Assembly: GCF_004360225.1 (NCBI RefSeq)
Contig: NZ_SNUA01000013.1
Span: forward strand, 62,001 to 126,000
Direction: 5' to 3'
DNA: 64,000 bases
Origin: Alcanivorax sp. 24
GTDB taxonomy: Bacteria; Pseudomonadota; Gammaproteobacteria; Pseudomonadales; Alcanivoracaceae
Shown here piece by piece: positions 29,351 to 37,952 of the stretch. Below the pieces are notes generated by a model. That model searched no databases. It had not been told where the DNA came from and was given only the letters and a program-made list of their open reading frames with translations. Position 1 is the stretch's first letter. Every line of letters begins with the position of its first letter. The translations under genes and the position numbers were made by a program.

Positions 29351-30379
29351 ATGAAGGTCGCCATCAACGGATACGGTCGTATCGGGCGCTCTTTCGTCAG
29401 GGCCTTGGCGGAGCGCTGGGAGCAGGGCTGGCAGGTGCCGTTCACGCTGACGGCGATCAACGACCTCGGCGAAGCCGAGGATCTGCTGTACCTGACCCGC
29501 TACGACACCACCCACGGCCGTTTGCCGCAGGAAGCCAGCCTGCGGGACGGCCGTTTGTCTCTGGCGGAGCAGACGCCCTTGCTGCTTAACGAGCCGCAAC
29601 CGGCGCGTCTGCCCTGGCGGGAGCTGGGCGTGGATCTGGTGTTGGAATGTTCCGGCCATTTCCGCGCTTACCGGGATGCCGAGCTGCACCTGGAGGCCGG
29701 TGCCGGACGAGTGATCCTGGGCGCGGTGCCGTTTGACCGCGCCGATCAGGTGGTGGTGTACGGCGTCAATCAGGGGCAGGTGGGCGCACAGGATCGAATC
29801 CTTTCCGCGGCCTCCTGCACCACGCATTGCATCGCCCCGTTGCTGCGGGCGCTGCACGCGGATTTCGGAGTGCGCCAGGCGCTGATGCAGGAAACCCACG
29901 CCTACACCTCCGATCAGACTCTTCTGGATCATGTGCACCGGGATCCCCGCCGTGGCCGGGCCGGTGCGCAGAACATCGTGCCGACCACCAGTAGCGCCAT
30001 CGGCGCGGTGCAGCAGGTATTGCCGGAATTGGCGGGACGTATCAGTGGTCACAGTATTCGTGTGCCGACGCTCAACGTGGCCATGGTGGAACTGACCCTG
30101 TCCCTGGAACGTTCCCCGTCCGATCTGGACCAATGGTTGCGTTGTCTGGCGGCGGACAGTGACGGACTGCTGGGCTACAACGATCAGCCTCTGGTCAGCG
30201 CTGATTTCAACCACCGGCCGGAGTCCGCCATCATCGATGGCTCCCTGAGCCGGGTGCAGGGCGAGCTGGTGCAATTGGTGGCCTGGTACGACAACGAGTG
30301 GGGTTATGCCAACCGGTTGCTCGACTGGGTAAGTGAGATTGCCGCTGGCGCGCGGCACGCTAGCACGCTTTTATCGTGA
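29351..30379 (+). CDS. epd: Erythrose-4-phosphate dehydrogenase (GapA-like)
   Basis: 342 residues beginning MKVAINGYGRIGRSF, the NAD-binding start of the GAPDH superfamily. The closing region (SADFNHRPESAIIDG, then WYDNEWGYANRLLD) resembles Epd more than GapA. The catalytic Cys156 and His183 are present, but the motif reads A-S-C-T-T-H-C where most members have A-S-C-T-T-N-C. Epd supplies 4-phosphoerythronate for pyridoxal phosphate. The last nine residues (ARHASTLLS) are encoded by a GC-rich repeat, so the stop codon has been moved by repeat sequence. It lies between tkt and pgk. Confidence 0.88.
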   Translation: MKVAINGYGRIGRSFVRALAERWEQGWQVPFTLTAINDLGEAEDLLYLTRYDTTHGRLPQEASLRDGRLSLAEQTPLLLNEPQPARLPWRELGVDLVLECSGHFRAYRDAELHLEAGAGRVILGAVPFDRADQVVVYGVNQGQVGAQDRILSAASCTTHCIAPLLRALHADFGVRQALMQETHAYTSDQTLLDHVHRDPRRGRAGAQNIVPTTSSAIGAVQQVLPELAGRISGHSIRVPTLNVAMVELTLSLERSPSDLDQWLRCLAADSDGLLGYNDQPLVSADFNHRPESAIIDGSLSRVQGELVQLVAWYDNEWGYANRLLDWVSEIAAGARHASTLLS

Positions 30380-30514
30380 CAACCCGGGAGCGGTGGAGTG
30401 TGTGGCTGTTTTATGCATGAAGGCGTGCAGGAGTGAAACCGGTAAACCGAACTGCCGGCTGAATCGTGGAATGGTATGTTGGTGCGCATGAGTGTCAGCG
30501 TACTCAATTGTTTT

Positions 30515-30550
30515 TGCGTGCAGGCGTGTCAGCGTGTTGCGTGCAAGCGA
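30515..30550. repeat. GC-rich interspersed repeat between epd and pgk
   Basis: GCGTGCAGGCGTGTCAGCGT followed by GTTGCGTGCAAGCG, ending 17 bases before the pgk start. The rest of the 188-bp gap shows no other feature I can support. Confidence 0.72.
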
Positions 30551-30567
30551 ATTGTTGAGGAAAGACC

Positions 30568-31731
30568 ATGAACTTCAAACGCATGACCGACCTGGATCTG
30601 AAGGGCAAGCGGGTACTGATCCGCGAAGACCTGAACGTGCCGGTCAAAGAGGGCAAGGTCACCAGTGGTGCGCGCATCCGTGCCTCCCTGCCGACCATTG
30701 AGCACGCGCTGAAGGCCGGTGCCCGGGTGATGCTGATGTCCCACCTGGGCCGCCCCAGTGAAGGGGAATACGAAGAGCAGTTTTCCCTGAAACCGGTGGC
30801 CGAACACCTGGGCACCCTGCTGGGCCGGGAAGTGCCGCTGGTGAAGGACTGGCTCGACGGTGTCGACGTGGCCGAGGGCGAGGTCGTGCTGTGCGAGAAC
30901 GTGCGTTTCAATAAAGGTGAAAAGAAGGACGATGAGGCGTTGTCACAGAAGATGGCGGCGCTGTGTGATATCTATGTGATGGATGCCTTCGGCACCGCGC
31001 ACCGTGCCCAGGCGTCCACCCACGGGGTCGGCAAATTCGCCCCGGTGGCTTGCGCAGGTCCGCTGCTGGCCAATGAGCTGGACGCGCTCTCCAAGGCTCT
31101 GGGCAACCCGGCCAAGCCGCTGGTGGCGATCGTTGGCGGCTCCAAGGTGTCCACCAAACTGGAAGTGCTGGAAGCGCTGGCTGACAAGGTGGATCAGTTG
31201 ATCGTCGGCGGCGGTATCGCCAACACCTTCCTGGCGGCGGAAGGTCTGCCGGTGGGTAAATCCCTGTATGAGCCGGATTTGCTCGACGCGGCTCGCAAGA
31301 TCGCCACCAAGGTGCACATTCCGCTGCCGGTGGATGTGGTGGTGGCCACGGAATTTTCCGCCGACGCGAACGCGGTGACCAAGAAGGTGGAAGAGGTGAG
31401 CGAGGACGACATGATCCTCGATGTGGGCCCGCAAACCGCCCACGTCTTCGCCGCGCTGATGAAGGAAGCCCGCACCATCATCTGGAACGGACCGGTGGGC
31501 GTGTTCGAGTTCGACCAGTTCGGTGAGGGAACCAAGGAGATGGCCGAGGCCATCGCCGACAGCGAAGCGTTCTCCATTGCTGGTGGGGGCGACACCCTGG
31601 CCGCGGTGGACAAGTATGAAATCGCCGACCGCATCAGCTACATTTCCACTGGTGGCGGCGCCTTCCTGGAGTTCGTGGAAGGCAAGACCTTGCCCGCGGT
31701 GGCCATGCTCGAGGCTCGGGCGAAGGATTAA
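30568..31731 (+). CDS. pgk: Phosphoglycerate kinase
   Basis: 387 residues, the same length as E. coli Pgk. The N-domain has the substrate site R-E-D-L-N-V-P and S-H-L-G-R-P. The C-domain nucleotide site includes G-G-S-K-V-S-T-K and G-P-V-G-V-F-E. It interconverts 1,3-bisphosphoglycerate and 3-phosphoglycerate with ATP formation. GAGG lies before the ATG. Its neighbours are epd upstream and fba downstream. Confidence 0.97.
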   Translation: MNFKRMTDLDLKGKRVLIREDLNVPVKEGKVTSGARIRASLPTIEHALKAGARVMLMSHLGRPSEGEYEEQFSLKPVAEHLGTLLGREVPLVKDWLDGVDVAEGEVVLCENVRFNKGEKKDDEALSQKMAALCDIYVMDAFGTAHRAQASTHGVGKFAPVACAGPLLANELDALSKALGNPAKPLVAIVGGSKVSTKLEVLEALADKVDQLIVGGGIANTFLAAEGLPVGKSLYEPDLLDAARKIATKVHIPLPVDVVVATEFSADANAVTKKVEEVSEDDMILDVGPQTAHVFAALMKEARTIIWNGPVGVFEFDQFGEGTKEMAEAIADSEAFSIAGGGDTLAAVDKYEIADRISYISTGGGAFLEFVEGKTLPAVAMLEARAKD

Positions 31732-31797
31732 GACGCTGGCACGCAACACGCCAGCACGCGCCCACGCCAAAGCGTGACAGCGTGTTGCGTGTAAGCG
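31732..31797. repeat. Inverted GC-rich repeats between pgk and fba
   Basis: GACGCTGGCACGCAACACGC and CCAGCACGCG face AAGCGTGACAGCGTGTTGCG. They form a palindrome starting one base after the pgk stop codon. Confidence 0.78.
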
Positions 31798-31864
31798 AAA
31801 CGAGGTTACGGACGAAGTAATAGTGGTGTCGGTCACCACTAACGGATAATCAAGGGGTAAAACC

Positions 31865-32929
31865 ATGGCACTGATCAGCATGCGCCAATTACTGGACCAC
31901 GCCGCCGAGCACGGCTACGGCGTACCGGCGTTCAATGTGAACAACCTGGAGCAGATGCGCGCGATCATGGAGGCGGCGGATAAAACCAATTCGCCGGTGA
32001 TTGTGCAGGCCAGCGCCGGCGCCCGCAAATACGCCGGCGCTCCATTCCTGCGCCACCTGATTCTGGCGGCGGTGGAAGAGTTCCCCCATATCCCGGTGGT
32101 GATGCACCAGGATCATGGCACCAGCCCTTCCGTGTGCCAGCGTTCCATTCAACTGGGCTTTTCCTCGGTGATGATGGACGGCTCCCTGGGTGAGGACGGC
32201 AAAACTCCCACCGACTACGAGTACAACGTGCGGGTGACCCGTCAGACGGTGGATATGGCCCACGCCTGCGGCGTCTCGGTGGAAGGGGAGCTGGGATGCC
32301 TGGGCTCCCTGGAAACCGGCCAGGCCGGCGAGGAAGACGGCATCGGCGCGGAAGGCACCCTGAGCCATGAGCAGATGCTCACCGACCCGGAAGAGGCGGC
32401 GGACTTCGTCAAGGCAACCCATGTGGACGCCCTGGCCATCGCCATTGGCACCAGCCACGGCGCCTACAAGTTCACCCGTCCGCCCACCGGCGATATCCTG
32501 GCCATCGAGCAGATCAAGGCGATCCATGCCCGTATCCCGGATACCCATCTGGTCATGCACGGTTCCTCCTCCGTGCCACAGGACTGGCTTGCCATCATTA
32601 ATGAGTTCGGTGGCGAGATTCCGGAAACCTATGGCGTGCCGGTGGAAGAAATTCAGGAAGGCATCAAGTACGGGGTGCGCAAGGTCAACATCGACACCGA
32701 CCTGCGCCTGGCGTCCACCGGTGCCATTCGCCGGTTCCTGGCCACCAACAAGGCTGAGTTCGACCCGCGCAAGTATTTGAAGGAATCCGTCACCGCCATG
32801 CGCGACATCTGTATCGACCGGTACGAAGCCTTTGGTACCGCTGGTAACGCCGACAAGATCAAACCGGTAAGCCTGGAAGTGATGTTTCAGCGTTACGAGG
32901 ACGGCGAACTGGACCCGCGCATCAAGTAA
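31865..32929 (+). CDS. fba: Class II fructose-bisphosphate aldolase
   Basis: 354 residues of the Calvin-type/class IIB aldolase lineage (CbbA-like). The zinc site includes M-H-Q-D-H-G and later H-G-A-Y-K-F and H-G-S-S-S. The catalytic loop region [14 protein letters not shown] matches this subgroup. The C-terminal K-V-N-I-D-T-D-L-R is the phosphate site. It cleaves fructose-1,6-bisphosphate. It is the fourth gene of the tkt-epd-pgk-fba group. Confidence 0.97.
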   Translation: MALISMRQLLDHAAEHGYGVPAFNVNNLEQMRAIMEAADKTNSPVIVQASAGARKYAGAPFLRHLILAAVEEFPHIPVVMHQDHGTSPSVCQRSIQLGFSSVMMDGSLGEDGKTPTDYEYNVRVTRQTVDMAHACGVSVEGELGCLGSLETGQAGEEDGIGAEGTLSHEQMLTDPEEAADFVKATHVDALAIAIGTSHGAYKFTRPPTGDILAIEQIKAIHARIPDTHLVMHGSSSVPQDWLAIINEFGGEIPETYGVPVEEIQEGIKYGVRKVNIDTDLRLASTGAIRRFLATNKAEFDPRKYLKESVTAMRDICIDRYEAFGTAGNADKIKPVSLEVMFQRYEDGELDPRIK

Positions 32930-32943
32930 GCCTGCAAGATCGC

Positions 32944-33080
32944 AAACACGCAACACGCAACACGCAACACGCAACACCCTGGTCCGCTGGCGCGGCCTTG
33001 CGGGCATGAATTTGCTCAGTATTCGCTGGCTTGCCAGCGAATCAGCGTGCAAGCGTGTTGCGTGCAAGCGTGTAAGCGAA
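32944..33080. repeat. Compound repeat region after fba
   Basis: Three parts: tandem AACACGC copies at 32944-32976; a compact perfect palindrome at 33021-33042 (10-bp arms ATTCGCTGGC) that is a minimal REP half; and AGCGTGCAAGCGTGTTGCGT with GCAAGCGTGTAAGCG up to 33080. Repeats thus take up most of the first half of the 330-bp fba-tetR gap; the second half holds the tetR promoter and operator. Confidence 0.78.
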
Positions 33081-33158
33081 TTCCACGGACCGCGATTTTC
33101 TCTCTTCCTCCAATAGCCTTCCTTTTCCCGTTCTGGCTTGCCTGAAACTGCCGTTCGC

Positions 33159-33187
33159 TTGGCGGATACTCTTGTCGGCGCTATGAT
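33159..33187 (+). promoter_or_regulatory. Predicted sigma-70 promoter of the tetR gene
   Basis: TTGGCG, a 17-base spacer, then TATGAT. The expected start of transcription (about 33194) is a few bases before the GTTACA-N12-CGTAAC operator, so a bound repressor would block the initiating polymerase. Confidence 0.6.
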
Positions 33188-33198
33188 GGTCGCTTGGC

Positions 33199-33222
33199 GT
33201 TACACATAACAATAGTCGTAAC
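33199..33222. promoter_or_regulatory. Candidate TetR operator, site 1
   Basis: GTTACA-N12-CGTAAC, an imperfect palindrome with the same half-sites and identical spacing as at 33899-33922. It lies 38 bases before the tetR start. Confidence 0.6.
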
Positions 33223-33259
33223 TCATCTAAGCGACGAGAGACTTCCAGGGAGAGCCTTC

Positions 33260-33886
33260 ATGGCGATCGACAGTAGCGAAACCCTGCCCGGACAACGCGG
33301 GCCCGCCGACCACGAGCGGCGTACACAGATCCTGCAGGTGGCGGATGAGCTGTTCCGTGTGCACGGCTACCGCAAGACCTCGGTGACCGACATTGCCAAG
33401 GCGATTGGTGTGTCCAGCGCCTATCTGTACCGTTTTTTCGACTCCAAGCAGGCAATTGGCGAGGCGGTTTGCGCCATGGCGCTGTCGTCCATGGGCGAAG
33501 CCGTCAGTGCGGTGGCAGAGCGGGACGTTTCCGCCACCCAGCGCCTGCGCGACATGCTGCAGACCTTGCTTTCCGAGGGGATGCGCCTGTTTCTCAAGGA
33601 GCGGCGTCTGCACGACATCATCGTCGTTTCCATCGAAAACCAATGGGCGGTAACCGAGGAGCACAACAACACGGTGTCCGAGGCGATCGAGAAGATTGTT
33701 GCCGATGGCCGTGAAAGCGGCGAATTCGAGCGCAAGACGCCACTGGATGAAGTGTGCATGGCGATACGCATCACCGCCGCGGCCTATGCCCATCCGGTGC
33801 TGCTCAGCCGGCTGGGTGACACCGATGAAATGGAGACCAAACTGTCGGCGGTCACCAACCTGATCCTGCGGAGTCTGGCACCCTGA
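33260..33886 (+). CDS. TetR/AcrR family transcriptional repressor
   Basis: 208 residues from the ATG after AGGGAGAG; a 22-codon upstream extension would run through the operator and was rejected. Residues 20-70 hold the TetR helix-turn-helix (ILQVADELFRVHGYRKTS, then VTDIAKAIGVSSAYLYRFF). The C-terminal ligand domain has no recognised effector. Near-identical operator half-sites occur before its own gene and before the small exported-protein gene downstream, so it likely represses both. Confidence 0.9.
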   Translation: MAIDSSETLPGQRGPADHERRTQILQVADELFRVHGYRKTSVTDIAKAIGVSSAYLYRFFDSKQAIGEAVCAMALSSMGEAVSAVAERDVSATQRLRDMLQTLLSEGMRLFLKERRLHDIIVVSIENQWAVTEEHNNTVSEAIEKIVADGRESGEFERKTPLDEVCMAIRITAAAYAHPVLLSRLGDTDEMETKLSAVTNLILRSLAP

Positions 33887-33898
33887 AAATAATCGCGA

Positions 33899-33935
33899 GT
33901 TACAAGTTGACAATAACGTAACCTGTAACTATACT
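33899..33935 (+). promoter_or_regulatory. Promoter embedded in TetR operator, site 2
   Basis: A consensus-quality promoter TTGACA (33907-33912), 17-base spacer, TATACT (33930-33935). It lies inside a palindrome with outer arms AGTTACA and TGTAACT and inner GTTACA-N12-CGTAAC. A repressor bound here would cover both promoter boxes. The promoter reads into the small exported-protein gene at 34023. Confidence 0.7.
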
Positions 33936-34022
33936 GGCTCCATCAGCGTGGGAGACCAGCAAGCACTCGCGAAATCGCCCTGACCTCCCGCGACATTCCC
34001 TGAATGTGAACGTGAGGAAAGG

Positions 34023-34478
34023 ATGATGAAAAACGTAGCCCGTTTGTCCGTTGCCGCCCTGGTCGTTGCTGGTCTGGCTGCCGCGCCGTTGGCCCAGGCC
34101 TCCAGCTTCGAAGATCAGGTCCGTGCCGATTACCTGAACGCCCGTGAGCAGATTGACTCCCCGGCATTGGTTGATGGTCAGGTGCAACGCGCCGCCAGCG
34201 ACCGCCTGCAAGCCGAGCAGCGTGGCCAGTCCCAGGGGAAAGGCCGTGATTTCCTGAGCATCCGTGAGAACATCGATTCCCAGGACTACATCGCGTACCG
34301 CTCCCAGGAAGCCCAGCGCAACCTGGCGGTAGCCAGGGAGCATGCTCCCCAGGCCGGCCAGACGCCGGTGGATCATCTGGGTCACCGCCTGAACCTGGAC
34401 TCTCCGGAGAATCTGCAACGTGTTATTTCCGAAGTTCAGGCTCAGCAAGCATTGCGGGCCCAGCAGGCACAGCTGTAA
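34023..34478 (+). CDS. Small exported protein with three YxxxRxNLDSP-type motifs, unknown function
   Basis: 151 residues, with AGGAAAGG upstream. A Sec signal runs to about residue 26 (A-Q-A|S). The mature chain is hydrophilic and glutamine-rich, with three copies of one motif: DYLNAREQIDSP at 36-47, DFLSIRENIDSQ at 76-87 and DHLGHRLNLDSP at 117-128. The consensus is D-[YFH]-x3-R-x-[NQ]-[IL]-D-S-[PQ]. The protein encoded at 36086 has the same motif three times. No enzyme motif or cysteine is present. Regulation is predicted by the upstream TetR operator. Function unknown; a periplasmic structural or binding role is conceivable. Confidence 0.8.
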   Translation: MMKNVARLSVAALVVAGLAAAPLAQASSFEDQVRADYLNAREQIDSPALVDGQVQRAASDRLQAEQRGQSQGKGRDFLSIRENIDSQDYIAYRSQEAQRNLAVAREHAPQAGQTPVDHLGHRLNLDSPENLQRVISEVQAQQALRAQQAQL

Positions 34479-34514
34479 GAGACTGGCCAGCAAACCTGTA
34501 AGCTTGTAGTTCCC

Positions 34515-34561
34515 GCCCGGCCTCTGGCCGGGCCATCAAAGCGCCCTTGATCGGGCGCTTT
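34515..34561 (+). terminator. Tandem hairpins, probable terminator
   Basis: Two consecutive stems after the exported-protein gene: GCCCGGCC-TCT-GGCCGGGC at 34515-34533, and AAAGCGCCC with GGGCGCTTT at 34538-34561. The second ends in a short T-run and is the better intrinsic terminator. Confidence 0.7.
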
Positions 34562-34645
34562 GTGGTTCGGGCGATGGCATGCCGGGCATGGAGTGCCTAT
34601 CATTGACGGTTGTCATACACCGCCTGAGCCGAGAGCTTCCCGCCT

Positions 34646-35629
34646 ATGTCGATACCGTTTTCCCGCGACGCCATCACCCGTAGTTGGCATCCCCTGAATT
34701 GGGAACGGTTCGTCCCTCTCGATGACCCCAGCCTGGATTACGTCAGCTACTACGGCATCGATTTTGCCGCCCGGTTGCCGTGTCTGGAGCACGGTTTCGG
34801 CTATTTCGATGCCGCCGGCCATACCCTCGGTATCCACGTCTGGCGTCCGCCGTCGCCGAAGGGCACGGTGTTCGTATGCCATGGCTATTTCGACCATGTC
34901 GGCCTTTACGGTCATGTCATCGGACATCTGTTGGAGCAGGGCTTCGCCGTGGTCGCTTACGATCTGCCCGGGCATGGTCTCAGTTCCGGTCCGCCGGCGG
35001 ATATCGACGACTTCAAGGTGTATCGGGACGTGCTGGAGCAGTGTCTGAGCCTGGCCCGGACACATTTGCCCAAACCCTGGCATGTGGTGGCGCAGAGCAC
35101 CGGCGGCGCCATTGTCATGGATTTCCTTCTGCATCACCGGTTCGACGCGGGCAGGGCGCCGTTTGAGCAGGTTATTCTGCTGGCCCCCCTGGTGCGTCCA
35201 TTCAAATGGGGCACCGCCCGCTGGCTGCATACCCTGATTCGTCCTTTTGCACGCTCGATAAAGCGGGTTTTCACCATTAACTCCGGAGATCCCGATTTTC
35301 TGGATTTCCTGGAAAACCGGGACCCCCTGCAGCCCCGGCGGCTGCCGGCCAGTTGGGTGACCGCATTGAAGCGCTGGTTGCCGGGGTTTGAGCGGGCCGC
35401 CCCGGTGCCGTTGTCGCTGGTGGTGATCCAGGGGGATCAGGATGAGACGGTGGACTGGCGCTATAACCTGGACATTATCCGCCGCAAATTCCAGGAACCC
35501 CGTATTCATATCCTGGAAGGCGCCCGTCATCAGTTGGCCAATGAACAGGCCGATTATCGGGAGCGCATCTTCCGTATCATTGATGACTGTTTGAACGTGC
35601 CGGGGCACCCGGCCCGGGCGAAGGCCTGA
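34646..35629 (+). CDS. Alpha/beta hydrolase, lysophospholipase-like
   Basis: 327 residues. The oxyanion H-G sits in V-C-H-G-Y-F-D-H (79-80), the nucleophile is Ser151 in V-V-A-Q-S-T-G-G-A, and a candidate catalytic His is in E-G-A-R-H-Q-L. The elbow reads A-x-S-x-G rather than G-x-S-x-G. No signal peptide is seen. Similarity is to serine aminopeptidase S33/PldB-like lysophospholipases; the substrate is unknown, an acyl ester is likely. It stands alone between two hairpin-bounded small exported-protein genes. Confidence 0.83.
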   Translation: MSIPFSRDAITRSWHPLNWERFVPLDDPSLDYVSYYGIDFAARLPCLEHGFGYFDAAGHTLGIHVWRPPSPKGTVFVCHGYFDHVGLYGHVIGHLLEQGFAVVAYDLPGHGLSSGPPADIDDFKVYRDVLEQCLSLARTHLPKPWHVVAQSTGGAIVMDFLLHHRFDAGRAPFEQVILLAPLVRPFKWGTARWLHTLIRPFARSIKRVFTINSGDPDFLDFLENRDPLQPRRLPASWVTALKRWLPGFERAAPVPLSLVVIQGDQDETVDWRYNLDIIRRKFQEPRIHILEGARHQLANEQADYRERIFRIIDDCLNVPGHPARAKA

Positions 35630-35749
35630 AGACGTGGAATTTTACCTTGTGTTACTTGCCTGCCGAGGCGCCAGAACTGGGACAATGGTACTGCTCGCAT
35701 TCATCGACTACCCGGACACGGTGCCCGGGTGCAAGCAGGAGGTAACGCC

Positions 35750-36037
35750 ATGAAGTTCAAACCAGTATGGATGGCCACGGGCGTGATGCTGGTGACGATG
35801 GCAACGCCGGCTCTGGCCCAACTGGATAGTCGGGCCACGCGGTCACCGGATCCCGCCGCCCAGGCGGAGCAGCGGCGGCAGGATTTGCAGAATCGTCTGG
35901 ACAATCAGCGCCGCGCGGCGGAAGAGCGCCGGAAAACCCAGCAGCAGCGAGCGGATGAGCGGATGGAAGCCGCCGAACAGCGCCGTAAGGAAATGGAGCA
36001 GGAGGCGTTGCGGCGTCGTGAGGCGCTGACGCGATAG
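35750..36037 (+). CDS. Small exported Arg/Glu-rich coiled-coil protein, unknown function
   Basis: 95 residues from the ATG after AGGAGG. The signal peptide ends near T-P-A-L-A-Q. The mature chain of about 70 residues is almost wholly charged (QRRQDLQNRLDNQRRAAEE and more), predicting one long helix or coiled coil. It opens with Q-L-D-S-R-A-T-R-S-P, weakly reminiscent of the LDSP motif of its neighbours. A perfect hairpin terminator follows. Function unknown. Confidence 0.75.
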   Translation: MKFKPVWMATGVMLVTMATPALAQLDSRATRSPDPAAQAEQRRQDLQNRLDNQRRAAEERRKTQQQRADERMEAAEQRRKEMEQEALRRREALTR

Positions 36038-36044
36038 GCCCAAA

Positions 36045-36067
36045 AAGCCCCGGGATAACCGGGGCTT
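36045..36067. terminator. Bidirectional terminator between convergent small genes
   Basis: Perfect 9-bp stem AAGCCCCGG / CCGGGGCTT with a GATAA loop. A-rich sequence on the left and a T/C-rich right side make it usable in both directions. Confidence 0.85.
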
Positions 36068-36085
36068 CTCGTTTCAGGAAGCGGC

Positions 36086-36520
36086 TTACTCTTTCGGTTT
36101 GATAGTGCCTTCCTTCACTTCCTGCAGGCGCTCCTTGATCTGGTCCGGATTATCCAGGTTTTCCCGGTCCTTGGCGTAGTTCGGGCTTTGCATGTCCTTA
36201 CCCATTTCCTTGGCTTCCTGGCGGGCCTTGTCGCGGGTTGCCCGGCCTTCCTCAAGCCGATCCTCGATATTCTTGTCGATCTTGCTGCGGTCCTCGCCGT
36301 AGTTTCTGGCCTTGTCCGAAACGCCTTCGGCGGCACGCCGCTTGGACTCGGTTTCGGCCTCGATCGCCTTCTTGTATTCCTTGGAGATGTGTTCCGGGCT
36401 GTCCAGATTACGCCGCTCAGTGGAGTAGTCCCGCCCGGAGGTATCATCAGCCATCGCGAGCGGTGCCGCCACGACACCGAGGGTGGCGAAGATAAGAGGG
36501 ATGAATGCTGACCGTTGCAT
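36086..36520 (-). CDS. Small exported protein, second member of the YxxxRxNLDSP family
   Basis: 144 residues with a Sec signal to about residue 24 (A-M-A|D). Three motif copies: DYSTERRNLDSP (31-42), NYGEDRSKIDKN (73-84) and NYAKDRENLDNP (114-125), each followed by a charged helix. This matches the motif in the 34023 gene, although that protein is Gln-rich and this one Lys/Glu-rich, so they look like diverged paralogues. No catalytic motif is seen. It is transcribed towards the bidirectional terminator; no TetR-type operator was recognised upstream. Function unknown. By direct counting the ATG may lie two bases outside the end given. Confidence 0.78.
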   Translation of the reverse strand: MQRSAFIPLIFATLGVVAAPLAMADDTSGRDYSTERRNLDSPEHISKEYKKAIEAETESKRRAAEGVSDKARNYGEDRSKIDKNIEDRLEEGRATRDKARQEAKEMGKDMQSPNYAKDRENLDNPDQIKERLQEVKEGTIKPKE

Positions 36521-36760
36521 GAGTCGTCTCCTTGTAGATCAATGGTTACTCCCTGAACATTCCGTGGAGTAGCGCTTTTTGGTTTCATTGTTTTAGTTCA
36601 CCGCGGAGGCTGGCATGGGGCGGTCCGTACCGGCGACACGGTGATATGTTCAAGATGCGCGAACTGTACAAAAATTCAAGTCATACATTAGTAAAAAAGA
36701 ATATCGCCGCCGGTGGAGCGCTGCTGACCCAAGGCGCCGGGGCGGTTCGCCCGCGGGTTG

Positions 36761-36831
36761 ATTCGCTGCCAAGGCAGCTTCCCACAACAAGTCCTGCGAA
36801 GCCGCTGTGGGAAGCTGCCTTGGCAGCGAAT
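36761..36831. repeat. REP-like palindromic repeat
   Basis: Starts ATTCGCTGCCAAGGCAGC and ends GCTGCCTTGGCAGCGAAT. It lies 74 bases upstream of rpiA in a 384-bp gap; the left part of the gap (36521-36740) is relatively A/T-rich and shows nothing else I can support. Confidence 0.83.
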
Positions 36832-36904
36832 TGAGGGGCGTATTGACGCAATATTCAGGTTAAACTGGGTGATCGTCGTGGAATTAATCGGTTTGAGGTA
36901 GGAA

Positions 36905-37558
36905 ATGGATCAAAATGCGTTGAAGCAGAAGGTGGCGGAGGCCGCCTTGCGCCATGTGCCCGAAGGCGAGGTCATCGGTGTGGGTACCGGCTCCACGGCA
37001 AACTATTTTATTGATGCTCTGGCGTCCATGAAGGACCGTCTGGCCGGCGCCGTGGCCAGTTCCGAAGCCACTGCCGAGCGGTTGCGCGGGCATGGTATCG
37101 AAGTGCTGGAACTGAATCAGGTGGACACTCTGCCGCTGTACGTGGACGGCGCGGACGAGGTTAATGATCACCGGGAAATGATCAAGGGCGGCGGGGGAGC
37201 TCTGACCCGCGAGAAAATCGTGGCGGCGGTGGCTGAGCGGTTCATCTGCATTGTCGACGGTTCCAAGCAGGTCAAGCGCCTGGGCCGCTTCCCCTTGCCG
37301 GTGGAGGTGATCCCCATGGCCCGGTCCTACGTGGCGCGTCGACTTGCCGCGCTCGGAGGGCAGCCCCAATACCGGGAGGGCTTTGTCACGGATAACGGCA
37401 ATCTGATTCTCGATGTGCGCAATCTGGATATTCTCAACCCCATCGAGCTGGAAGAGAAAATCAACAATATTACCGGGGTCGTTACCAACGGCCTGTTCGC
37501 CCGCCGTCCCGCCGACCTGGTGCTGGTTGGCCGTGGCGATGAGGTGATTTCGATTTAA
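36905..37558 (+). CDS. rpiA: Ribose-5-phosphate isomerase A
   Basis: 217 residues, matching RpiA (219 in E. coli). Motifs: [11 protein letters not shown] (phosphate loop), Y-V-D-G-A-D-E-V-N with the catalytic acidic residues, and [11 protein letters not shown]. It interconverts ribose- and ribulose-5-phosphate. In pseudomonads rpiA neighbours ilvA; here a 5-kb porin/lipoprotein module lies between them. Confidence 0.96.
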   Translation: MDQNALKQKVAEAALRHVPEGEVIGVGTGSTANYFIDALASMKDRLAGAVASSEATAERLRGHGIEVLELNQVDTLPLYVDGADEVNDHREMIKGGGGALTREKIVAAVAERFICIVDGSKQVKRLGRFPLPVEVIPMARSYVARRLAALGGQPQYREGFVTDNGNLILDVRNLDILNPIELEEKINNITGVVTNGLFARRPADLVLVGRGDEVISI

Positions 37559-37619
37559 TTGCAAACCGGGGCAGTGCTGTCCATGGACCGGTGTTGCCCG
37601 GTAATTTGCCTGCACGTCG

Positions 37620-37689
37620 ATTCGCTGCCAAGGCAGCTTCCCACAGCGGCTTTGTAGGGCCCGTTGAGGGGAGCTGCCTTGGCAGCGAT
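37620..37689. repeat. REP-like palindromic repeat
   Basis: Starts ATTCGCTGCCAAGGCAGC and ends CTGCCTTGGCAGCGAT, with CCCACAGCGGC and GGGGAGC at the centre. It follows rpiA by 61 bases. The remaining 260 bp before the FadL-like gene are A/T-richer and contain no other clear element. Confidence 0.8.
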
Positions 37690-37952
37690 CATCAATTCTT
37701 CCGAGCCCCGTCACAGAGTGACACGGTCTGTTACAGCTGCTAACCATCCGCCATCCCTGAGTACGGTTTTCCACCTTTTTTCATACGCCAATGTCTGTGC
37801 ACATTTGTTTTACTGAGATTGCATAGAAAGGAAGTTCTGAATATTACCTTGTCCCCATTATTCGGAGCTTTCTTAAAAAGGGGGGTGCCGGTAATCGCTC
37901 CGGGCCCCGACCTGGATTACACAACAACAATGATCCGTACCGGAGGCAGTGT

